The notes beneath the pieces were generated by a model, which was not told where the DNA came from, searched no databases, and saw only the letters and a program-made list of their open reading frames with translations. Below, one piece after another: positions 49,823 to 60,419 of a stretch of DNA of 64,000 nt (its first letter is position 1; the number at the start of each line of letters is the position of its first letter). Source of the DNA: Tetrapisispora phaffii CBS 4417 (taxonomy: Eukaryota; Ascomycota; Saccharomycetes; Saccharomycetales; Saccharomycetaceae). The DNA lies in contig NC_016529.1 of NCBI RefSeq assembly GCF_000236905.1, positions 248,001 to 312,000 on the forward strand, given 5' to 3'. The translations under genes and the position numbers were made by a program.

Positions 49823-51980
49823 CGTTATTGTTGACCTCACTCGTTATGTCCGTATACGTATATTTGTATATGAATACACCTCCTTCTTGTTGATTGGGAA
49901 CGGATAACACACCATTGATGACAATACTCACTTCATAAAATATATCGAAACTGAGCTCTTCTTATATATAAGCAACAATATTAAGGTTAAGATAATAATA
50001 AACTTAGATAATATATCATGAAAGAGAAATGATAACCGTAAGCAGAAATCATTGTTAAATCAAAAGAAATACGTAAGATATCGTGGAGCATTATCATTAA
50101 GTAACATCACTTCTTCTTCCGTAGTATTCAAACAAAATAGATATTATCTCTTCCGCAGCTATCCTAGAATAGTAACAAAACACAGTAAACTACAGAGAGT
50201 TATTAAAGTACCACATTTTCTAATTGAACGAAACCCAATATTATATTAACTTGGAATGTGACCAAGTTACTAGGATTAAAAATGTAGCGTCATCTGCATA
50301 CTAGCGGTTGTAATGCCGAAAATATCACCAACAGCCATCACTATTTCCCACCACGGACCCATTAACTGTCGCACAACCTTCAAGCTCTCTCTCTATATCT
50401 GTCACTGTTCATTACTTAATCATATACCGCTAAATTTGAAAGAACGAAAATAGTCAAAAGAAGAAATATGAAAAATCAGCAAAAAAAACAACTCGTTGAC
50501 TATTCTCAGGAGATGACTTGTGCCGATACCTCTGCGTTTTTCTGGCAATAGTTGGATGTTAGGATGCTTTGGTAGTGTGTATTCTTGTGTATTCTGTTGT
50601 ATATTTGTGAATTGGCGCATGCTATTGTTGTTTGATATCTTATAAGGTTTCTCTCTTTACCAAGTTATCATGATGCACTTCACGGATAGGTTCCTATCAA
50701 AAGGACAGTGTAATTCGTTAATTTCTGCTGACTCCGCTTCATATTGCCACAAACCACTGTTCATACGGTTCCGTGCCGTCCATGGCATCCGTAGTATCCG
50801 TCCCGTTTCCGTAATTTCACTTCCTATTCTAGTGTGTCTTATTCGACTGACAGTTGTAAAGGTCGATGAGAAACGATTCTTCTTCTATCAGGGATGAGCG
50901 ACAGTAAGCATAGCTTACTGAATCTTGCTTAGTTCTGTCGGACCTTGAAAATGGTCTTCTCCCCTTCAGGAATAAGTGTGTGGGTTGATTGACTAATTGT
51001 TCTAGATATTTGTGCAATGCTGAAAGACATTATTGATTCTGATCTCACTATGCTACTGAGAAATAAGAACTTGATAGTTCTCATGTGCACCACTTGCTCC
51101 CGGAGAGCAGGCTACTTTTAAAGTCGGATCTGTTCCGTCGGATCAATTAGATCGAACCATTGCATATTGTTCTTGAAATGCGATGACTGTTGAACGACCA
51201 TAATACGACTCTTGCAAATGCCTGCTATCTATCATAAAGATACTACATAGTTCACACAATTAACATCTCAGGTCATCTATTCTGAATTGGCTATCATCAT
51301 ATAGCGCTCTAGACCGCAAGATGGATAGTATATATAACATTGCGCCTGCTAAAATCTCAACAAGAACAGTTAAATACATCAGTATACTCAACTCATAATA
51401 AAAAGACACCGCTGCTACTTTAATTGCTTCACAACTGCGAGCATCAATTCCGTGTCGTTGCTCTTCCTTGATAACAGAATATGATCAGGCAGGACAGATA
51501 ACATCTGCCATTGCAATGAAAAGATCTATAATACCATACCTTATGGGAATAGCAGTTCTTATCATAATGATTATCCAGATGCTTATATATATATAGTTAT
51601 TGTATGCCACGTTGCTGAAGATGGGCGGTTAATCATACATGACTTACAGCATATCATCATGTACGTTGCGATATTTCCATACATCCCTCTTTTATCGCGA
51701 ATCAAATTAAAGAAATCATCTGATTAACTTATTTAAACGACTTACAATATTGATATTAGTTGGTAGGCGGTTAAAACATGGTACTTCTTAGACATTATGT
51801 TATATAAATAGCTAGCGTATATACAATTCACGAAGTAAACCTCACTGTGTTGGAATGGATTTGGAAACTCATACATCATTTACGAAATAATATCAGCATA
51901 AACACAATACATAGGAAATATTGCTAATTAAAAAGTAAAAGAGAATATAGAGAAATTAATGTGCTTTAGAAAAAAACACA
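49823..51980. other. Long intergenic region RSB1 - GPT2
   Basis: About 2.15 kb divergent interval with no supported gene. Noted: a 7-bp hairpin AACTTGG/CCAAGTT at 50248-50268, a PDRE-like site, a cluster of four TCCGT (50770-50812), a TCCGTCGGA palindrome (51134-51142), GTCGGATC twice (51123-51130, 51137-51144). A 75-codon ATG frame at 50670-50897 matches nothing I know. Confidence 0.5.
50351..50357 (-). promoter_or_regulatory. PDRE-like site upstream of RSB1
   Basis: The minus strand reads TCCGTGG followed by T, seven of eight positions of the Pdr1/Pdr3 element TCCGTGGA, about 530 bp upstream of the RSB1 ATG. S. cerevisiae RSB1 is a known Pdr1 target. Confidence 0.4.
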
Positions 51981-54212
51981 ATGGAAGAAACTAAAACAAA
52001 CACAAAGTCAAATAAGGTCGAGAAGACCCAGTCGTCTCCTCATATTCCAAAGAACAATGACAGTTACTTTAATCATTATAATGGGTATGTTTACAACTTT
52101 AAAACTTGGATATACGATATGTTCATCTTATTGCTAAGCATTCTGTTTAAAATTTTCTTTAGAGAAATCAAAATTAGAGGTGGACATAATGTGCCACCAA
52201 TCGGCACACCAACTATTCTGGTGTGTGCTCCTCATGCGAACCAATTTATTGATCCATCTCTGGTCATGGTGGCAACACGAACAATGTTATCATCCGAAGA
52301 GTCTCTAGATCCAAACAGATCAAGACAAACGTGTTTTGTTACAGCAGCTTCAAGTTTCAAGTTGCCTGTAGTGGCTCAATTTGGTATTGCTACAGGTGGC
52401 ATTCCAGTACCAAGAGCTCAAGATAATTTGAAGGATGTAGATCCAAGTCTAATAATATATGCCCCAGATTTGAAAAATTCGCCAAATTTAATAAAAGGTA
52501 AAGTCGCTGATCCATTAGTTGACAAAGTTAGTTTAAACTTCACTACAAGGTTCGAACCTAAAGGTCTCTTGGGTTTACCTAATTATTTGGCAAATGCAAA
52601 AATAGAAAAAATCATTGACGATGACACAATTCTTCTGGCTTCTCCATTTAGAAATATAGACTCAAAAATTCAAAAAAAGATTGATAATTATCTAATCAAT
52701 GGTACTACTTTCAGATATGCACAAAAGATAGATAACTCAAAAGTTTTCCAAAATGTTTTCAATCATTTGCATACCAGAGGTTGCGTCGGGATTTTTCCAG
52801 AAGGTGGTTCTCATGATAGACCATCTCTCTTACCACTTAAAGCAGGTATAGCAATTATGGCATTAGGTGCTGTGGCAGCAAGTCCAGATTTAAAAGTTTC
52901 CATAGTTCCTGTCGGATTAAATTATTTCCATAGAAATAAATTCAGATCAAGAGCCGTAATAGAGTATGGTGAACCTATAGTTGTTGATAATACAATGGGT
53001 GAAGAATATATAAAAGATTCTCGTGGTTCTGTATCAAATTTGTTGAAAAAAATATCAAACTCTCTTTATGCAGTTACTGAAAATGCTCCAGATTACGAAA
53101 CTTTGATGGTTATTCAGGCAGCTCGTAGATTATACAAGCCAGCTTTACATAATAAGAGACTCCCACTAACTGTTGTTTGCAAAATTAACAGGAACTTATT
53201 ATTAGGGTATTCTAAATTTAAAGATGATGAGAGAATTGTCAATTTGAAAAAAGCTGTTCTAAACTACAATAAGAAACTACACTCTTTTGGAATAAAGGAC
53301 CATCAAGTTGAACAATTGAAAATAGGATGGATAAATACAGCCAGAACACTTGCAATTTTTGTAAAGAGAGTGTTATTTTTAACTTTTTACTTCATTTTAT
53401 CGTTACCAGGTTCAATATTATTTACACCAATTTTTGTCACTGCTCACTATTATTCTAAGAGGAAACAAGTACAAGGTTTGAAGAAGTCCGTTGTCAAAAT
53501 AAAAGGTTTAGACTTAATCGCAACTTGGAAGATTATAGTAGCCTTAGGCATGGCTCCAATATTGTACATTACTTATTCGTTGATTTTAGTCTCTTTATGT
53601 AATAGCATAAAGTTCAATGGCTTAGTGAATTGGATGTATATTCCATTCAATAACAAATTCTTACAATTTGGTTACTTTTACTTGATTTTGGTGTTAATTT
53701 CCTATTCAAGTTTAAAGACAGGTGAAGTTGGAATGGATGTATTCAAATCGCTACCTCCATTATTTGTCACATTATTTTATCCAAGTAAAAATATTAAAGA
53801 AATCAAACTGCAACGTAGTAAACTAAGTACGGAAATAACCAATATTTGCAACGAACTTGGTCCTGAAGTGATTTCTGACTTTGACAAATATAAGACAGTA
53901 AATACTGACTCAGAGAAGGAATCATCTTCGCAATCACCATCCTTATACGGTCACAGTCGTTCTTCCTCTATCAATTCGCTATTTTCAAATGCGTTATCAA
54001 GAGTTAATTCTAGAGGTTCGTTAACTGATATTCCTATTCTAGGTGACGGTATGACTCAGTCAATGAGGTTAGAATACATAAACAAGGCCTACAAAAGTGA
54101 TGCCGTAGGTAGCGAAACCGAACCAGAATCAGAACCAGAATCGAAAAATGGAATTCCATCCAAGATCGCTGATTTGGTGAGAGAAAAGCGTCAAAATAAC
54201 GAACAAGGTTAA
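51981..54212 (+). CDS. GPT2: Glycerol-3-phosphate / DHAP acyltransferase Gpt2
   Basis: ER and lipid-droplet enzyme that makes lysophosphatidic acid, the first step of glycerolipid synthesis. It has 743 residues (743 in S. cerevisiae Gpt2, 759 in its paralog Sct1). Acyltransferase blocks are PHANQFIDPSLV (catalytic His, about 77), GGIPVPRAQD (about 131) and GCVGIFPEGGSHDRPSLLPLKAGI (about 267). An N-terminal hydrophobic segment is at about 45-60; later ones are at about 456-486, 515-533 and 557-575. A Ser-rich phosphorylation-type tail follows (about 640-690). BET3 and YKR070W nearby match the S. cerevisiae GPT2 neighbourhood (YKR067W), which favours GPT2 over SCT1. Confidence 0.9.
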   Translation: MEETKTNTKSNKVEKTQSSPHIPKNNDSYFNHYNGYVYNFKTWIYDMFILLLSILFKIFFREIKIRGGHNVPPIGTPTILVCAPHANQFIDPSLVMVATRTMLSSEESLDPNRSRQTCFVTAASSFKLPVVAQFGIATGGIPVPRAQDNLKDVDPSLIIYAPDLKNSPNLIKGKVADPLVDKVSLNFTTRFEPKGLLGLPNYLANAKIEKIIDDDTILLASPFRNIDSKIQKKIDNYLINGTTFRYAQKIDNSKVFQNVFNHLHTRGCVGIFPEGGSHDRPSLLPLKAGIAIMALGAVAASPDLKVSIVPVGLNYFHRNKFRSRAVIEYGEPIVVDNTMGEEYIKDSRGSVSNLLKKISNSLYAVTENAPDYETLMVIQAARRLYKPALHNKRLPLTVVCKINRNLLLGYSKFKDDERIVNLKKAVLNYNKKLHSFGIKDHQVEQLKIGWINTARTLAIFVKRVLFLTFYFILSLPGSILFTPIFVTAHYYSKRKQVQGLKKSVVKIKGLDLIATWKIIVALGMAPILYITYSLILVSLCNSIKFNGLVNWMYIPFNNKFLQFGYFYLILVLISYSSLKTGEVGMDVFKSLPPLFVTLFYPSKNIKEIKLQRSKLSTEITNICNELGPEVISDFDKYKTVNTDSEKESSSQSPSLYGHSRSSSINSLFSNALSRVNSRGSLTDIPILGDGMTQSMRLEYINKAYKSDAVGSETEPESEPESKNGIPSKIADLVREKRQNNEQG

Positions 54213-54456
54213 ACGGTGATCGAATTATAACCGACGGTGCTTCATTCAGGGAGTTGGAATAGAATGTAACTTTCATATACTATACATATACACTAATTGT
54301 AAATACTTTAAATATTATTCTATGAACGTTGATTCAAAAAATAATGCATCTATTTGATATCAGAAATAATGTAACAAACACTAATTACATATAATGGTTA
54401 GAATATAATGATTCAATCAATATATTCGGAAAACGTTATTTAAATAACTACAATAT

Positions 54457-55053
54457 CTAGTCTTCTCCAATTGGTATTTCATCTCTCAATACCTTATTTA
54501 ATTTAACTCTTATTTCGGTCTGTTGTTCAGATCTTAAGACATCTGAAACAAAATATACATCACAATCTAATTGTACCATTTCTAATGCACCCTTCATAAC
54601 ACCACATAGAATGTTAGAATACCATAAATCTTTTGTAGCATCCATTGGTAACTCTACAAACTCGCTCAGTGGGTTTTCAGGGAAGATCAATGAGAAGGCT
54701 TCTTTATTTGGTGACCAATTGCTGACTTGAGGACTTATGTTCAGAAATATTTTAAATGCACATTTACTTATAACTTCTGCCGTTCTCACCATATCTTCAC
54801 ATCTTGGCATAGCAGTTCTAGCTAAAAAGTCTTCAATTAATCTAACACCAATATTATAACCCATAGTAAATAATTGGTCATTTACTTTTTTGTAATCTCT
54901 TTGGAAATCTTGACATAGTTGAGATACAATTGACCCATAAGTCATTGCAAATAATTCTGCGTTTATCTTTTCTGTTTTATTCTTCCATATCTCATCACCA
55001 ATGATCTTTAATGACTTGGAATGTGAGCTACTTGTTTTATCTGTAGTTGACAT
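54457..55053 (-). CDS. BET3: TRAPP complex core subunit Bet3
   Basis: Core subunit of the TRAPP complexes, which activate the Rab Ypt1 in ER-Golgi and intra-Golgi transport. It has 198 residues (193 in S. cerevisiae). Start WKNKTEKINAELFAMTYGSIVSQL, the family signature MGYNIGVRLIEDFLARTAMPRC (about 64-85; the final Cys85 is the acylated cysteine position), ETADVI-equivalent RTAEVISKCAFK, and C-terminal WYSNILCGVMKGALEMVQLD. Convergent with GPT2, as YKR068C and YKR067W are. Confidence 0.96.
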   Translation of the reverse strand: MSTTDKTSSSHSKSLKIIGDEIWKNKTEKINAELFAMTYGSIVSQLCQDFQRDYKKVNDQLFTMGYNIGVRLIEDFLARTAMPRCEDMVRTAEVISKCAFKIFLNISPQVSNWSPNKEAFSLIFPENPLSEFVELPMDATKDLWYSNILCGVMKGALEMVQLDCDVYFVSDVLRSEQQTEIRVKLNKVLRDEIPIGED

Positions 55054-55491
55054 TGTATAGGTATTCTCGACAAAACTATGCTATCAGTTAGTATTAGATT
55101 TGCAATGATTTTAATTATTGGGAGCATTGAATTACAGTATGGAATGGTATGGATATTCAAATAGATTAAATAGTTACGGTTTTATATAAATGAAGGCTCT
55201 CTGATTATTTTCTCGATGTTACTTTAATCGTAACTTGAATAAATTGTAGACACTGCAACCCAATGGCGGGTAAAATAACAAAACAAAATAGACCATACAA
55301 GAAGAGATAAATGGGTCTGTTGTTGAAGCACTTTTAATTGTCTTGTTTGGTATATCAGAAGTTAAACTATCTAACCAATATATATATATATATATATATG
55401 TGTGTGTATATGTAAATTCTTTAAATAAATAGAACTAACAAAGATCATTGACATCCATGGTAATTCCTCCTCAATGAAAATTCTAATAACC
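55054..55491. other. Intergenic BET3 promoter / ETT1 3' region
   Basis: About 440 bp. Contains a (TA)n(TG)n microsatellite at 55378-55411. No gene seen. Confidence 0.6.
55378..55411. repeat. (TA)n(TG)n microsatellite
   Basis: A TA dinucleotide run of about ten units followed by about four TG units, in the ETT1 3' flank; likely length-variable. Confidence 0.85.
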
Positions 55492-56739
55492 TTAATTTTC
55501 CAGTAGATTATCTAAGATAATTTGAAACTTCCCGTTGGTAGCTTTGTTAGCTCTAGTTAAGATTTTTTCAGCCTCAGAATAAGCATTCTCTTGTTCTTTT
55601 GATTTATAATCGTGTAAGTTACCTAAGTCGATATAGGCTTCTGCAACTTGGACCCATGTCTTTGGTTCGTCTTCGATTTGAGCTTTCTTTAAATATTTCA
55701 AAGCATTAGTTGTCAAGTCCAAAGATTCCTTTTGTGCTTTCTTTAATTTGCTGACATCTACTTTAGGTTCATCGTTGTCGTATTGTTGCATGAAAATTAA
55801 AGCTGGTTCTTCAGCTTGCTTTAGGAATAGTTCACCAGCGGTCCTGTGAATGTTGTGGAATAGAGATTTATTATCCTCAGCAGAAACTAAACCTGTAAGT
55901 TCACTTAATTTCTCTCTTAACCAATCGTAATTTTCACTAACTTTTGTTTGCAAGTCAAATAGAGGATGTTCTTCTGATAATTCAACCATTTCTAAATCTT
56001 CTTCGTTGTCACTATCTAAACCTTCTTCAATTTCGTTTTCATGACCGAAGTTTTCAATGATGTCTAATAAATCGTTCATCATAATTAATACTTCATAACT
56101 TAAATCGGCATGCTTGCTAATGTTGAAGTATTTCTTTTTTGCCAATTCAAAAAGGGATAATAAGTCTAGTTTCTCAGTTTTCTTAGAATCTAGTTTCATT
56201 GTTGAGATATATTGTAAAGGAATTCTTTGCAGTATGATTTTAGAATGAACCAAATTTAATAATTCTGAATCTGGTAAGTTGGTTAAACCAGCTTCACATC
56301 TGTCAATGGCATTTTCGAAAAATTCGGCAATTAATTTTGACTTCTTTTCAGAATCCTCTTCCTCACCAGATTTGAAGATAGTCAACTCAGATAAAGCTAG
56401 AGCGTAGATGGCATAAAATATTTCATTTTCAGCAATTTGCTTTTCGATAGCAGATTGGTTGTTCAATTTAGCTTCACGTAATAATCTGTCACATTCATGC
56501 ACAATACCATTCAACAACATTTCATCTTCTCTATCAGAATTGAAGTAGTTTAACCATAACCCTTCTAATTGATGTAATTCGTTATCGGGGTCTGTATTAT
56601 CCTTTAACTCAATGTCAATCTGGTTGCTTGGAGTTGGTGACTTTTCTTTATCATCTGATGATTGAGTGACAGCAGAATCCTCAAGTTTTCTCCTCTTTTC
56701 CCTGTTCTTTTTACCTAAACCTAAAGGTCTTTTAGCCAT
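55492..56739 (-). CDS. ETT1: Enhancer of translation termination Ett1
   Basis: Nuclear protein that affects stop-codon readthrough and interacts with Stm1. It has 415 residues (412 in S. cerevisiae). The N terminus MAKRPLGLGKKNREKRRK is a basic nuclear-localisation-like start shared with the family. Then LEGLWLNYFNSDREDEMLLNGIVHECDRLLREA (about 60), an acidic stretch SDNEEDLEMVELSEEHP (about 245), and C-terminal PKTWVQVAEAYIDLGNL (about 360) with TPR-like character. YOR051C in S. cerevisiae, interleaved here with YKR genes. Confidence 0.93.
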   Translation of the reverse strand: MAKRPLGLGKKNREKRRKLEDSAVTQSSDDKEKSPTPSNQIDIELKDNTDPDNELHQLEGLWLNYFNSDREDEMLLNGIVHECDRLLREAKLNNQSAIEKQIAENEIFYAIYALALSELTIFKSGEEEDSEKKSKLIAEFFENAIDRCEAGLTNLPDSELLNLVHSKIILQRIPLQYISTMKLDSKKTEKLDLLSLFELAKKKYFNISKHADLSYEVLIMMNDLLDIIENFGHENEIEEGLDSDNEEDLEMVELSEEHPLFDLQTKVSENYDWLREKLSELTGLVSAEDNKSLFHNIHRTAGELFLKQAEEPALIFMQQYDNDEPKVDVSKLKKAQKESLDLTTNALKYLKKAQIEDEPKTWVQVAEAYIDLGNLHDYKSKEQENAYSEAEKILTRANKATNGKFQIILDNLLEN

Positions 56740-57963
56740 ATTGAATAGTGTCTGATATTTTTATTCTTTCTTGATGAGATGTTTCAAGCAAAATGAAAGT
56801 TTCTCAACATTGGGAAATGAGATAATTGTATTTATAACCAGGCCATCTCATAAATGAACAACTAACTTACTTGACATCAAAGCCCGACAGATCGACAAAT
56901 TGTTTCAAGAGTGTTAGAATTCTTTACTTCAATAGCATTGAATTACAAAAAATTTTCGAGATCTTAANNNNNNNNNNNNNNNNNNNNNNNNNNNNNNNNN
57001 NNNNNNNNNNNNNNNNNNNNNNNNNNNNNNNNNNNNNNNNNNNNNNNNNNNNNNNNNNNNNNNNNNNNNNNNNNNNNNNNNNNNNNNNNNNNNNNNNNNN
57101 NNNNNNNNNNNNNNNNNNNNNNNNNNNNNNNNNNNNNNNNNNNNNNNNNNNNNNNNNNNNNNNNNNNNNNNNNNNNNNNNNNNNNNNNNNNNNNNNNNNN
57201 NNNNNNNNNNNNNNNNNNNNNNNNNNNNNNNNNNNNNNNNNNNNNNNNNNANAATTTTTTGGAGTTTTATTAACGATGAGATCGGGAATTTACAGAGAGA
57301 TCTGTGCAGGAAACAGCATCAGGATTCAGAGATCCAAATTACCGGAAAGAGACTCTCATCTGTTTACATACAAATAATTAACTAGGATAGCATAACTCGA
57401 GGATAATCGCAATTGAATAAGAAGAACAGAATAGTTCATAGCGCAGTTAAAGTAGTTTAAGTCTAAACACTAAGTAATTGAATTTCCATGTACAGAAACC
57501 ACGGTGTTTCTTATCATTCGTAGTTTCGATAGATATATAATGGTTTGATAATCTAAAATATGATTTCTTCAATGCCAGTTTTGTTGAATTTGTACTTAGA
57601 AGAAGTATTGAAAGGGAGTAGTTGTCAGCCAATGCAAACGGAAAAATATAAGATTTGAATAGTGATATATAATGGGTTTCAGGACACCCACTATATTAGT
57701 TCATTTGTACCAATTGGGTGTAGAAGAAGAGCTTTGGAGCCTTTAGTTCCGAGCAAAATGAGGGTAATAGAATGATTCCGAACACGACTTTGAAAGAACG
57801 TTCAACCTATAAGATGACTCTAGATTTAAGGAACCTTACATATAACTGGGAACTTTACATAATGGTGTGTTATTGACTGATCGCAAGGTGCGCCCATTGA
57901 TAGAAGATTCAATTGAGGTAATAGTGTCATAAATATACCAGAGATACATATATTACTATTACT
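56740..57963. other. Intergenic ETT1 - YKR070W, interrupted by assembly gap
   Basis: About 1.2 kb including the gap. The S. cerevisiae neighbours expected here (MET1 on plus, TMC1 on minus) are not seen. A 43-codon open tail directly follows the gap (57251-57385, plus) and could be the end of a gene lost in it. Beyond 57400 nothing is recognised. Confidence 0.45.
56968..57252. other. Assembly gap (run of N)
   Basis: N at 56968-57250 and again at 57252, with a single called A between. A scaffold gap; its true length is unknown. Confidence 1.
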
Positions 57964-59082
57964 ATGTTTAGGAGATCTTTGCTTTCATGTGTTAGAAAGA
58001 ATAGTACAGCAAGTGCAGCCAATCCAAATAATTTGGCATTTGCTTTTGATATTGATGGTGTCCTGCTGAGAAGTAAAACTGCTATTCCAAAGGGTCGAGA
58101 AGCGTTAAAATTATTGGATTCGAGTAATATCCCTTTTATAGTATTAACTAATGGAGGAGGATACTTAGAACAAGAAAAAGCACAACAGTTGTCTGATATT
58201 TTAGATGTAAATATAGACGAAAGACAAGTGGTATTGAGTCATACACCTTATAAGATGTTAACAAAAGATTATAATAAAGTTTTAACTGTAGGAATTCCAA
58301 ATGTCAGGAAAGTAGCCAAAGAATATGGATTTAAAGATGTCGTTCACCAAAGTGACATTATACGTCACAATAACTATGTTGCTCCTTTTTCTGGTCTCAT
58401 TAATGAAGAATTGATGAAAATTTCAAAAGAAATTCCAGATATTGCTACTAAAAATTTTGATGCAATTTTGGTATTCAATGACCCTCACGATTGGGCAGCT
58501 GATCTGCAAATTATTTCAGACTTATTAATTTCCAAAAATGGCCAACTTGGCACTATTAGAACTGAAGAATCCGAAAAACCTTCTATTCCAATATACTTCT
58601 CGAATAATGATCTTTTATGGGCAAACAAATATTCATTAAATAGATTTGGTCAAGGTGCGTTTAGATTATTAGTCCATACTCTATATTCCAGTATGAATAA
58701 TGGAAAAACACTAGCTGACGTAGTCATTGGAAAACCAACAAATATTACGTATAATTTTGCTCATAATGTTTTAATCCAATGGAGAAATCATCTCGTTAAT
58801 GGTACCCAAAAAAATAAAGCTGCTACCAAATACTCTAATTGGAGGGATATAGTGTCAACGACACCCTTTGAAAAATTCGACAATGGTAAAATGGGCGTGT
58901 TCATGGTTGGGGATAATCCTGCTAGTGATATTATCGGTGCCAATTCGTATAACTGGAATAGTTGTCTCGTGAAGACAGGGGTTTATAAAGAAGGAGATAA
59001 GCTAGAGGGAAAGCTTAAACCAGATATGATTGAAAATGATGTATATACGGTTGTTCAAAAGGTTCTTGAAAAATACTTGTAA
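57964..59082 (+). CDS. HAD-superfamily mitochondrial phosphatase-like protein (YKR070W)
   Basis: Member of the CECR5-type HAD hydrolase family, 372 residues (352 in S. cerevisiae YKR070W, a mitochondrial protein of unknown substrate). The N terminus MFRRSLLSCVRKNSTASA looks like a mitochondrial presequence. HAD motif I is AFDIDGVLLRSK (about 27-38; nucleophile Asp and general acid Asp both present), motif II IVLTNGGGYLEQEKA (about 59), a Lys in VVIGKPTNITYN (about 259), and motif III MVGDNPASDIIGANSYNW (about 316). The catalytic set is complete, so it is probably an active hydrolase. Position between BET3 and DRE2 matches YKR070W. Confidence 0.92.
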   Translation: MFRRSLLSCVRKNSTASAANPNNLAFAFDIDGVLLRSKTAIPKGREALKLLDSSNIPFIVLTNGGGYLEQEKAQQLSDILDVNIDERQVVLSHTPYKMLTKDYNKVLTVGIPNVRKVAKEYGFKDVVHQSDIIRHNNYVAPFSGLINEELMKISKEIPDIATKNFDAILVFNDPHDWAADLQIISDLLISKNGQLGTIRTEESEKPSIPIYFSNNDLLWANKYSLNRFGQGAFRLLVHTLYSSMNNGKTLADVVIGKPTNITYNFAHNVLIQWRNHLVNGTQKNKAATKYSNWRDIVSTTPFEKFDNGKMGVFMVGDNPASDIIGANSYNWNSCLVKTGVYKEGDKLEGKLKPDMIENDVYTVVQKVLEKYL

Positions 59083-59399
59083 ATATAGATAAGATTGTTA
59101 AAATCGACTGCCTATTTAGTATCAAATATATAAAACGTGGAATAAAAAAATAAAATTATACTAAAATTCTGATGGAGAAGAGATACTCGTATTACATTAG
59201 TATTAAAAGAAAATTATATTCTTATAGATCCTTCTTTAGTTTAGAAAGTATGGGACATTCTTAGGACTATTAGGGTGTCCTCCAAATATATTAAACTATA
59301 TATTATTGAAAAATTAGATTAGAATGATAGAGATCAAAAATTGAAATATTACTATCACCGCTGCAAGTAAAAGTACCATCTAATTCTAATTTTGAGATA
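59083..59399. other. Convergent intergenic YKR070W / DRE2
   Basis: About 315 bp AT-rich 3' sequence, nothing else seen. Confidence 0.6.
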
Positions 59400-60419
59400 T
59401 CACAAATCATCTACAATGGAAGTCAAATTGATTGCCTGACCAGGTTTGAATGCAGGCAATCCCAAATAAGGACATCCAGAACATCTGAAAGCATCTCCTA
59501 AGGTACAAGAACCACAACCTCCAACTCGTTTACTTTCAATGGTAAAATCAACTTCTGTCAACTCTTCTTTGGAAAATTTTATAGCCCTTTTTTGGGTATT
59601 TCTGATTTTATTAATCTCTTTTTGTTCGTCTTCTTTTAAACCACAAGAGCAATCTTTACACGCTTTCTTGGTTTTTGTTTTAGTTTTACCGCAGATAAGC
59701 ATTGTAATAGAATCTGATCCCATACCATAAATATTTTTTTCTAATAATGAGTCTTCTTCGATATCATCAAAATCAGCCGTGGTTGCACTTTCAAAGTACT
59801 TCAGCTTATCACTATCACCTTCTAGTTCTTCGTTGTTATCATCAAATATATTATCATCTATTAACGGAGTTGATAACACGGCAGTCATATTTTGGGATAT
59901 ATTATCTATATCTACATTTTTACCCACAGAAATTAGTTTTTTTTTAAATGAAGGCAATTTTGTTTTAGAATATTTTTTTGAGTTTCTGTTAATATTTGAA
60001 ATTGTCCTATTGACTAAACCTACTGTTTGGTTAGTCTCATAATTAGTTTTCTTTCTCCAACGATATGCTAACGTTGTACTTGATTTGTTATTTTCCTTGT
60101 CAATTTCAAATCCATTAACCAAAGCTGGTAATTTGTATTTATCACTTAACCCATAGAAATATCCATTATCATTTAACATCCCAAATATGATTGGAATAAA
60201 GGTTACTGGAAATTTTACATCATCTTCCTTTTCTGGTGTCAAATAAATAATTACTTCATATTTGTTATCACTTATCCCACTTGCATCATTTGCCAATTTA
60301 TCAATCAAAAGTCGGTGTATAATTTTTATGTTCTGTTTTAACGCATTTATTTCAAATTGTTCAAGTACTTCAGGCAATGTTGTAATAGCAGGGTGTATTA
60401 ATAAGAGTCCTTCTTTCAT
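59400..60419 (-). CDS. DRE2: Cytosolic Fe-S assembly protein Dre2 (anamorsin)
   Basis: Electron carrier of the cytosolic iron-sulfur assembly machinery, reduced by Tah18, also needed for ribonucleotide reductase cofactor. It has 339 residues from ATG 60419 (348 in S. cerevisiae). The open frame goes 15 codons further up but without ATG, and MKEGLLLIHPAI fits the family start. A degenerate methyltransferase-like N domain (about 1-130) is followed by an acidic linker. Both Fe-S motifs are complete: I, CGKTKTKTKKACKDCSC (about 244-260), and II, CGSCTLGDAFRCSGCPYLG (about 307-325). The usual terminus PAFKPGQAINL...DDL is present. YKR071C by synteny. Confidence 0.95.
   Translation of the reverse strand: MKEGLLLIHPAITTLPEVLEQFEINALKQNIKIIHRLLIDKLANDASGISDNKYEVIIYLTPEKEDDVKFPVTFIPIIFGMLNDNGYFYGLSDKYKLPALVNGFEIDKENNKSSTTLAYRWRKKTNYETNQTVGLVNRTISNINRNSKKYSKTKLPSFKKKLISVGKNVDIDNISQNMTAVLSTPLIDDNIFDDNNEELEGDSDKLKYFESATTADFDDIEEDSLLEKNIYGMGSDSITMLICGKTKTKTKKACKDCSCGLKEDEQKEINKIRNTQKRAIKFSKEELTEVDFTIESKRVGGCGSCTLGDAFRCSGCPYLGLPAFKPGQAINLTSIVDDL

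Noticed and set aside
50670..50897. 75-codon ATG frame upstream of GPT2
   Set aside because: No family resemblance, lies among promoter motifs, composition not convincing.
57700..57960. Point centromere near TTCCGAA at about 57776
   Set aside because: A TCCGAA core occurs, but no CDEI at the right distance and no very AT-rich CDEII between.
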